Below are positions 4,719 to 8,951 of a DNA stretch of 8,951 nucleotides, piece after piece; position 1 is the first letter of the stretch, and every line of letters starts with the position of its first letter. The DNA is taken from positions 1 to 8,951 of the forward strand of contig JAJEQY010000111.1 in NCBI GenBank assembly GCA_020687605.1, written 5' to 3'. Origin of the DNA: Intestinimonas aquisgranensis. GTDB lineage: Bacteria; Bacillota; Clostridia; Oscillospirales; Oscillospiraceae. The notes under the pieces are model-generated. The model did no database searches, was not told the origin of the DNA, and worked only from the letters and a program-made list of their open reading frames with translations. Made by a program: the position numbers and the translations under genes.

Positions 4719-6248
4719 ATGGATGAAATCCTGCATTCACCACAGCGAGAACTGCCGCGCCGTCGGCAGCGCAAAGGCTCCGTCCCCGCCGGGGAAGAGA
4801 GGGCCGAGCGCCTGAAGGAGCGGTTTTCCAAATTCATGGACGCCGCCGGCGCCAGGAGCCAGGTGCTCCACCGGCAGGGCACCCGGGTCTATCACCGGGC
4901 CTGGTCGGCCATGGCCGGCAAGCCCAAGATGGCGCCGCTGCCCTTCCTGGCCATCAGCGCCGTCATCGGCGTGGCGGCCGTGGTGGGCACCATGTACACC
5001 CCCGCCTATGTGGTCACCGTGGACGGTACCGACGTGGGCGTGGTCCGGGATCAGGCCGTGTTTGAGCAGGCCGCAGCCCGGGTGGAAGAGCGGGCCAGCG
5101 AGATCCTGGGCTATGACTACACCCTGGATCACACCGTGACCTACGCCTCCGCCCTGGTGGAGCAGGATGAACTCACCCCCGCCGCCGACCTGGAGACCTA
5201 CCTCTTCGATCAGATCGGCGAGGTCATGAAGAGCTACGTCCTCACCGTGGACGGACAGGTGGTGGGCGCCGCCGAAGACCGGGCCGCTCTGGACCAGCTG
5301 CTGGAGGACCTGGCCGCCCCCTATGTCAACGAGAACACCATCTCCGTGGACTACACCAAGAACGTCCACATCACCCGTGAGTACGTTCCCTCCACTGTGG
5401 AGCAGGACGTCACCAACATGATGGCCGCCCTCACCGCCAACACCAACGGCCAGACCACCTACGAGGTCCAGGCGGGCGACACCTTCATGGCCCTGGCCTT
5501 TGACAATGACATGACCATGGCCGAGATGGAGGCCCTCAACCCCGACGTGGACATCAACAAGCTCTATATCGGTCAGATCCTCAACATCAAGGAGGAGATC
5601 CCCTTCCTGGGCGTGGAGACTGTGGACTCCCTCACCTACACCGAGGCCATTGAGTGCCCCGTCCGCGAGGTGGAGGACGACAGCATGTACCAGGGCGAGT
5701 CCAAGGTCCTGGACGAGGGTGTCCCCGGTGAGGCCCTCATCACCGCCGACGTGACCTACGTCAACGGCGTGGAGCGGGAGCGCAGCATCACCTCCACCAC
5801 CACCGTCCGCGAGGCCACCGAGAAGGTCATCGCCGTGGGCACCAAGGAGCGTCCCACCTGGTACCCCACCGGCAACTATATCTGGCCGGTCTACGGCTCC
5901 ATCACTTCCCGGTTCGGCTACCGCTATATCTTCGGCTCTTACAGCTACCACTCCGGCCTGGACATCGCCGTTCCCTACGGCACCAGCGTGAAGGCCTCTG
6001 ACGGCGGCACTGTCACCTTCGCCGGCTACAAGGGCAGCTACGGCTACCTGGTCATCATCGACCACGGCAACGGCGAGCAGACCTACTACGGCCACAACTC
6101 CCAGCTGCTGGTCTCCGCCGGCGACAAGGTCTATCAGGGCCAGGTCATCGCCAAGGCCGGCTCCACCGGCCGCTCCACCGGCAGCCACTGCCACTTCGAG
6201 ATCCGCATCAACGGCACCGCTGTCAACCCCTCCGCCTACCTCAACTAA
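4719..6248 (+). CDS. Membrane-anchored LysM-G5-M23 peptidoglycan endopeptidase
   Basis: This 509-aa protein has a basic cytoplasmic tail (1-71), one membrane segment (about 73-93) and a long outer part. Residues 97-147 and 173-223 are two diverged copies of one module (YVVTVDGTDVG and YVLTVDGQVVG at their starts). A LysM domain (247-290, YEVQAGDTFMALA to IGQILNI) binds peptidoglycan glycan; a G5 domain (about 298-375) and an M23 peptidase domain (about 386-507) follow. The M23 zinc ligands are H411, D415 (HSGLD) and H492 (HCHFE), with H459 (YYGH) and H490 as catalytic histidines, so it should be active, cutting peptide cross-links or stems on the wall side of the membrane. ATG 4719 has AAGGGAGG at 4701-4708; an upstream ATG at 4644 lacks a ribosome site. 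It is monocistronic, and its upstream region carries WalR-like repeats. The cut bond and any role in growth or sporulation are not known. Confidence 0.92.
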   Translation: MDEILHSPQRELPRRRQRKGSVPAGEERAERLKERFSKFMDAAGARSQVLHRQGTRVYHRAWSAMAGKPKMAPLPFLAISAVIGVAAVVGTMYTPAYVVTVDGTDVGVVRDQAVFEQAAARVEERASEILGYDYTLDHTVTYASALVEQDELTPAADLETYLFDQIGEVMKSYVLTVDGQVVGAAEDRAALDQLLEDLAAPYVNENTISVDYTKNVHITREYVPSTVEQDVTNMMAALTANTNGQTTYEVQAGDTFMALAFDNDMTMAEMEALNPDVDINKLYIGQILNIKEEIPFLGVETVDSLTYTEAIECPVREVEDDSMYQGESKVLDEGVPGEALITADVTYVNGVERERSITSTTTVREATEKVIAVGTKERPTWYPTGNYIWPVYGSITSRFGYRYIFGSYSYHSGLDIAVPYGTSVKASDGGTVTFAGYKGSYGYLVIIDHGNGEQTYYGHNSQLLVSAGDKVYQGQVIAKAGSTGRSTGSHCHFEIRINGTAVNPSAYLN

Positions 6249-6253
6249 AACGC

Positions 6254-6292
6254 AAAGCAGCCCCCGGCCAACGGCCCGGGGGCTGCTTTTTT
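6254..6292 (+). terminator. Intrinsic terminator after the M23 gene
   Basis: The arms at 6254-6267 and 6276-6289 pair perfectly over 14 bp around an 8-nt loop, with a T-run from 6287 to 6292. On the other strand the stem is followed by TTTGCGTTTT, so it may also act as a backup for the minus-strand operon. Confidence 0.92.
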
Positions 6293-6304
6293 ATGCCCGA
6301 CGGC

Positions 6305-6343
6305 AAAAAGGGAGGGGCTGCGGCAGATGCCGCGGCCCCTCCC
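6305..6343 (-). terminator. Intrinsic terminator of the replication-loader operon (minus strand)
   Basis: The arms at 6310-6324 and 6329-6343 pair over 15 positions with one non-Watson-Crick position (6319/6334: G-T on the plus strand, A-C in the minus transcript). The plus-strand A5 (6305-6309) is the T-tract of the minus transcript. It begins 8 nt after the helicase-loader stop. Confidence 0.85.
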
Positions 6344-6351
6344 GTCGTCTT

Positions 6352-7356
6352 TCACATGCGTCCCTTCCGCTGGAGGCGGATGTCCTCGCCGAAGAAGGGG
6401 AGGACCCGGTACTCGCCCTCCAGCCGGGAGGCGATCTGGGGGCTGTACCGCCCCCGCACGTCGTCCATGGTCAGGTTGGAGCTGATGACCGTCCGCTTCT
6501 CCGCCGTCAGCCGGCTGTTCACCAGCTGGTAGAGGGCCGACTGGACGAAGGGGGTGGTCATCTCGCTGCCCAGGTCGTCCAGGATCAGCAGGTCGCACCT
6601 CAGATACCGCCGGGTGTCGTCCCGGGCCTCCCGAGCGTCCTCCTCGTCCCGGGAAAACTTCTGGGTCTCAAACCGGGCAAAGACCTCGCCCGCCGTGTCG
6701 TACACCACCGAAAAGCCGTTCTCCGACACCGTCCGGGCGATGCAGGCCGAGAGGAAGGTCTTGCCCAGGCCGGTGCTGCCGCTGAGAAAGAGGTTGTTGA
6801 AGTAGTAACGGCCGAAATTCTGGGCATAATCCCGGCAGATCTTCAGCACCTTCTCCATGTTCTCCCGGGGCGACCGGCCCCAGGCCGGCCACACCTCCGG
6901 AGAGTAAAAGCCCAGATCGAAGGTATCAAAGGACTGCTCCCCCAGGTCCAGGAGCTGGGAGAGCTCCCTGATCTGCTCCTGGGTGCACAGCACCTTCAGG
7001 CAGTCGCACATGTCGGAGCCCACCCAGCCCGAGTCCCCGCACTTGGCGCACAGGGGCTTGTCGTCCAGGGCGTCGGCGGGGAAGCCGTGGCCGGTGAGGA
7101 GCTCGGCGCGCTCCTGCTGAAGGGCCTGGTTCTTCCGCCGGATATCCGCCACCTCGGCAGTGGGATCGCACCCTTCCCGGAGGGCGGCGGCGATGACCTG
7201 GGCCATGGTGCGGCGCAGCAGCCGGTCGATCTCGGCCACCCGGGGCAGCTGGGCGTACACCTGCCGCCGCAGGGCCTCCTGCCGGGCCTGCCGCTCCTCC
7301 CGCCGCTGGGAAAGCCGGGCCTGGGCCCGGCGCAGTACGTTGGGGCTGTATGACAT
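6352..7356 (-). CDS. DnaC/DnaI-type AAA+ replicative helicase loader
   Basis: This 334-aa protein combines an N-terminal coiled helical region (about 5-90), a cysteine cluster C103-x2-C106 and C117-x-C119 like the zinc module of Firmicute DnaI, and a DnaC/IstB AAA+ ATPase core. Walker A is GSTGLGKT (193-200), Walker B is LLILDD (256-261), sensor I is SSN (292-294) and the arginine finger region is SRLEG (310-314). It should load the replicative DnaB-family helicase onto DNA at the origin or at restarted forks. The AAA+ core also resembles transposon IstB proteins, but the zinc module, the length and the adjacent DnaD-type gene favour chromosomal helicase loading; no transposase is nearby. The start lies 3 nt after the upstream gene's stop, and its ribosome site AAAGGAG is inside that gene's end, so coupled translation is likely. 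The same gene order is known in Clostridioides difficile. Confidence 0.9.
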   Translation of the reverse strand: MSYSPNVLRRAQARLSQRREERQARQEALRRQVYAQLPRVAEIDRLLRRTMAQVIAAALREGCDPTAEVADIRRKNQALQQERAELLTGHGFPADALDDKPLCAKCGDSGWVGSDMCDCLKVLCTQEQIRELSQLLDLGEQSFDTFDLGFYSPEVWPAWGRSPRENMEKVLKICRDYAQNFGRYYFNNLFLSGSTGLGKTFLSACIARTVSENGFSVVYDTAGEVFARFETQKFSRDEEDAREARDDTRRYLRCDLLILDDLGSEMTTPFVQSALYQLVNSRLTAEKRTVISSNLTMDDVRGRYSPQIASRLEGEYRVLPFFGEDIRLQRKGRM

Positions 7357-7359
7357 GGC

Positions 7360-8343
7360 TTACTCCTTTCCCCCGGTCTGCTCCAGGAAGCGGTCCATCC
7401 AGTCCATGTCCTCCTTGAGCCGCTCCACCGCCTTGCCGGTGGGCTGGGCGCCGGGACCCTGGGCCGCCGGCGCCTGGACCGGCCGGTCCTTGGGCCAGGC
7501 CGAATCCCCGGCCTCCACCTGCTGCCGGGTGTGGAGGCCCTTCTGGTGCCAGTTGCGCAAAATGGAGTTCATGTACGGCCAGTTGAGAGAGCCCTTCTTG
7601 AGGACGGTCTTCTCGTAGGCCAGGGCGATGGCATCGTCGTCGAAGCCCATCTCGATCCAGGCGTTGATGTACTTGCGCTCCCCCTCCACCGGCACACGGC
7701 CGGAGATGCCCAGCAGGGGGAGGAGCCGTCCCTCCCGGCTCCGGAGGGCGGAGAGGGCCCGGACGTGGGCGTCGGCGGCCTCGGGGGTGTCCACCCCCAG
7801 CCGCCGCCACACAAAGGCCTCCTTCTTGAGCTGGGACATGCGGGGCTTCCGGCCGGGGCCGTACTTCCGCTCGGTCTCCTCGATGCACCAGGTGGTGAGC
7901 AGCAGGATGACCTCCGCCGGCAGGGCCAGGTAGTCGAACATGGTGTAGAGCATCTTCAGGTCGGAGGCGGAGAGGACCTTCCCCAGCCGCCGCTCCAGCT
8001 CCCGGACCAGGTGGGGGAAGGCACCGGGCCCCTCCATCTCCCGTGCGATGTCGGCGGAGGTATAGTCCGGCGGGCTGTCCGGCTCCGGCGGCGCCGGGGC
8101 GGGGGAGAGGTCGGCGTCCTTCCGGGCCAGGCCCAGATCGGCCAGCTGGGTGTAGGTGGTGGAAATCCGGTCCGCCGACCAGCCCAGGGCCTTCCGCACC
8201 CCCTCCGCGTCGAACTGTCCCCCCTGACGGAGGAGCTGGAGGTACAGCAGGGCGGCGTCCCCGCTGCCGGACCGGACCAGCCGCTCCGCCGCCGAAGACG
8301 TCATGGAGAGCACGCCACCTGGGAGCAGCACCCCTGCGGCCAT
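7360..8343 (-). CDS. DnaD-domain replication initiation protein (DnaB/DnaD-like)
   Basis: This protein has 327 aa from the chosen start. Its N-terminal third (about 13-78) looks like the winged-helix domain of DnaD/DnaB proteins, followed by a proline-rich linker (80-93). Two helical DnaD-type domains cover about 94-165 and 200-270; the second ends in YMNSILRNW (257-265), a perfect YxxxIxxxW motif, the DNA-binding signature of this family. The C-terminal tail is disordered, then helical. DnaD/DnaB proteins remodel origin DNA and recruit the helicase-loader complex, and the next gene encodes that loader. The in-frame ATG at 8349 is only 2 nt from AGGAGG (8357-8352 on the minus strand), whereas ATG 8343 is 8 nt away; I therefore prefer 8343, which removes two residues. 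A TAAAAT (8384-8379) may be the -10. Whether it stands for DnaD or DnaB of Bacillus cannot be told from sequence alone. Confidence 0.87.
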   Translation of the reverse strand: MAAGVLLPGGVLSMTSSAAERLVRSGSGDAALLYLQLLRQGGQFDAEGVRKALGWSADRISTTYTQLADLGLARKDADLSPAPAPPEPDSPPDYTSADIAREMEGPGAFPHLVRELERRLGKVLSASDLKMLYTMFDYLALPAEVILLLTTWCIEETERKYGPGRKPRMSQLKKEAFVWRRLGVDTPEAADAHVRALSALRSREGRLLPLLGISGRVPVEGERKYINAWIEMGFDDDAIALAYEKTVLKKGSLNWPYMNSILRNWHQKGLHTRQQVEAGDSAWPKDRPVQAPAAQGPGAQPTGKAVERLKEDMDWMDRFLEQTGGKE

Positions 8344-8378
8344 ATCCATCTCCTCCTTTCCTCGTTTACGTAGGAACT

Positions 8379-8407
8379 ATTTTATCTCAAAATCCGTCGG
8401 AAGAAAA
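8379..8407 (-). promoter_or_regulatory. Candidate promoter of the replication-loader operon
   Basis: On the minus strand TAAAAT (8384-8379, 5 of 6) could be the -10, with a poor TTTTCT (8407-8402, 3 of 6) at 17 bp. The -10 is part of a small dyad ATTTT-N5-AAAAT. It is the best candidate seen before the first gene but is weak at -35. Confidence 0.35.
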
Positions 8408-8463
8408 GACAAATTTCTGCCACTTTCCCTCCTGCGGCCCAGGTCGGAAAGCCCCGCCGCCCC

Positions 8464-8493
8464 TTGTCCCGGCGGGGGAAGTTATGGTATAAT
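8464..8493 (+). promoter_or_regulatory. Extended -10 sigma-A promoter for zapA
   Basis: A perfect TATAAT (8488-8493) is preceded by TG and one base (8485-8487), giving a full extended -10. TTGTCC (8464-8469, 4 of 6) lies 18 bp upstream. The -35 falls in the loop of an 8-bp GC dyad, CCCCGCCG/CGGCGGGG (8452-8459, 8470-8477). Transcription would start near 8500, leaving a leader of about 75 nt. Confidence 0.75.
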
Positions 8494-8573
8494 ATTCTCC
8501 AAGCATCTTTGCTCCGGTCTATGGGACTTTTCCCGCCGGAACACGCCTGAAAAACAGATAGGGAGGGCCCGTC

Positions 8574-8888
8574 GTGAAAAATAAGATCACAGTCAATATC
8601 GCCGGTCAGAGCTATACTCTGGTGGCCGCCGAGGACGCGGCCTATATGGAAAAAGTGGCGTCCCATGTGGACGCCAAGGTCCAGGAGGTTTTGGATGAGT
8701 CCAAGGTCTCCCTGGTGGACGGCGCCATCCTGGGCGCCCTCAACATTGCCGACGAGTATTTTAAGGAGGTGGAGGCCTCCGAGAACCTGCGCCGCCAGCT
8801 CAAGGAGTACCTGGAGGAGGCCACCAAGCTGAAAATGGAGCTCTCCGAAGCCAAGCGGGAGATCTTCAAGCTCCAGAACAAGAAATAA
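8574..8888 (+). CDS. zapA: Cell division protein ZapA
   Basis: This 104-aa protein fits the ZapA family and the usual size of about 85-110 residues. The N-terminal globular part (4-40; KITVNIAGQSYTLVA, then EKVASHVDAKVQEVL) is followed by the conserved central helix (about 47-66, DGAILGALNIADEYF) and a long coiled coil to the end (67-104). ZapA dimers and tetramers cross-link FtsZ protofilaments and stabilise the Z-ring at midcell, in the cytoplasm. The start is GTG 8574, supported by GGGAGGG (8561-8567); no ATG with a ribosome site fits better. It is transcribed divergently from the replication-loader operon from a strong promoter. No gene follows inside the window, so operon membership cannot be judged. 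The call rests on overall sequence pattern and size. Confidence 0.88.
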   Translation: MKNKITVNIAGQSYTLVAAEDAAYMEKVASHVDAKVQEVLDESKVSLVDGAILGALNIADEYFKEVEASENLRRQLKEYLEEATKLKMELSEAKREIFKLQNKK

Positions 8889-8889
8889 A

Positions 8890-8946
8890 TAGGACCGCGG
8901 GGCCGCATGTTGTGGGGCGCGGCTTCCCAGACGCGCCCCGGCCCTA
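8890..8946. repeat. Imperfect inverted repeat after zapA, possibly an interspersed element
   Basis: Outer arms TAGGACCG (8890-8897) and CGGCCCTA (8939-8946) pair with one mismatch. Inside, GGGGCGCG (8914-8921) pairs with CGCGCCCC (8932-8939) around a 10-nt loop; this competes with the outer stem for one base. There is no T-tract, so it is a poor intrinsic terminator. GC-rich TAGG...CCTA elements of this kind are scattered in some Oscillospiraceae genomes, which is recollection and not tested here. Confidence 0.4.
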
Positions 8947-8951
8947 CCTTT

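Noticed and set aside
4737..6194. Long open frame of 485 codons on the minus strand, opposite the M23 gene
   Set aside because: Its translation is a low-complexity run of Gly, His, Val and Asp, as expected opposite a GC-biased gene. The plus strand has complete LysM, G5 and M23 domains, a promoter, a ribosome site and a terminator.
6352..7356. IstB-type transposon ATPase
   Set aside because: There is no IstA transposase or terminal repeats. The zinc cluster, the length and the adjacent DnaD-type gene point to a chromosomal helicase loader.
1..8951. Mobile island, defence system or CRISPR array
   Set aside because: There are no transposases, integrases, nucleases, toxins or spaced repeats, and all recognised genes are typical chromosomal functions with uniform base composition.

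Overview
The window looks like chromosome from a GC-rich, spore-forming Firmicute, most likely a clostridial member of the Oscillospiraceae (Flavonifractor/Lawsonibacter type). This assignment is inferred. It rests on a BofA-type sporulation gene, a Firmicute-style DnaD-like plus DnaI-like helicase-loader pair, a ZapA with a strong Shine-Dalgarno, GC-biased codon use and AGGAGG-rich start sites. There is no rRNA or tRNA gene, CRISPR array, transposase or phage gene.

Layout. (1) 2-607: 3' end of livF, the last ATPase gene of a branched-chain amino-acid ABC transporter, followed by two stem-loops. (2) 860-1588: a membrane-tethered XRE/Cro-type regulator, bracketed by two terminators whose 3' arms are identical. 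(3) 1740-2579: a zinc-dependent phospholipase C-family protein with no signal peptide. (4) 2651-2929: a gene-poor, hairpin-rich interval. (5) 2996-3518: the overlapping DUF2508-bofA pair behind a good sigma-E-like promoter and ahead of a terminator that contains the bofA stop codon. (6) 3649-4269: a secreted protein made of a signal peptide and three SLH domains. (7) 4370-4718: a dense regulatory region. (8) 4719-6248: a membrane-anchored LysM-G5-M23 cell-wall endopeptidase. (9) Minus strand, 8343-6352: a two-gene operon of a DnaD-domain protein and a DnaC/DnaI-type AAA+ helicase loader, ended by its own minus-strand terminator facing that of the M23 gene. (10) 8574-8888: zapA, divergent from the replication operon, with an extended -10 promoter; an imperfect inverted repeat follows at the window edge.

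The genes are mostly single transcription units separated by intrinsic terminators. The functional themes are cell envelope (SLH protein, M23 hydrolase), sporulation (BofA), replication initiation (helicase loaders) and division (ZapA).

I did not find a clearly new multi-gene system. The most interesting signal is regulatory. Upstream of the cell-wall hydrolase there is a direct repeat that fits the WalR (YycF) consensus exactly, plus two related repeats with one base less spacing, one of them inside a perfect 23-bp palindrome. This suggests, but does not prove, that the hydrolase belongs to a WalRK-type cell-wall regulon.
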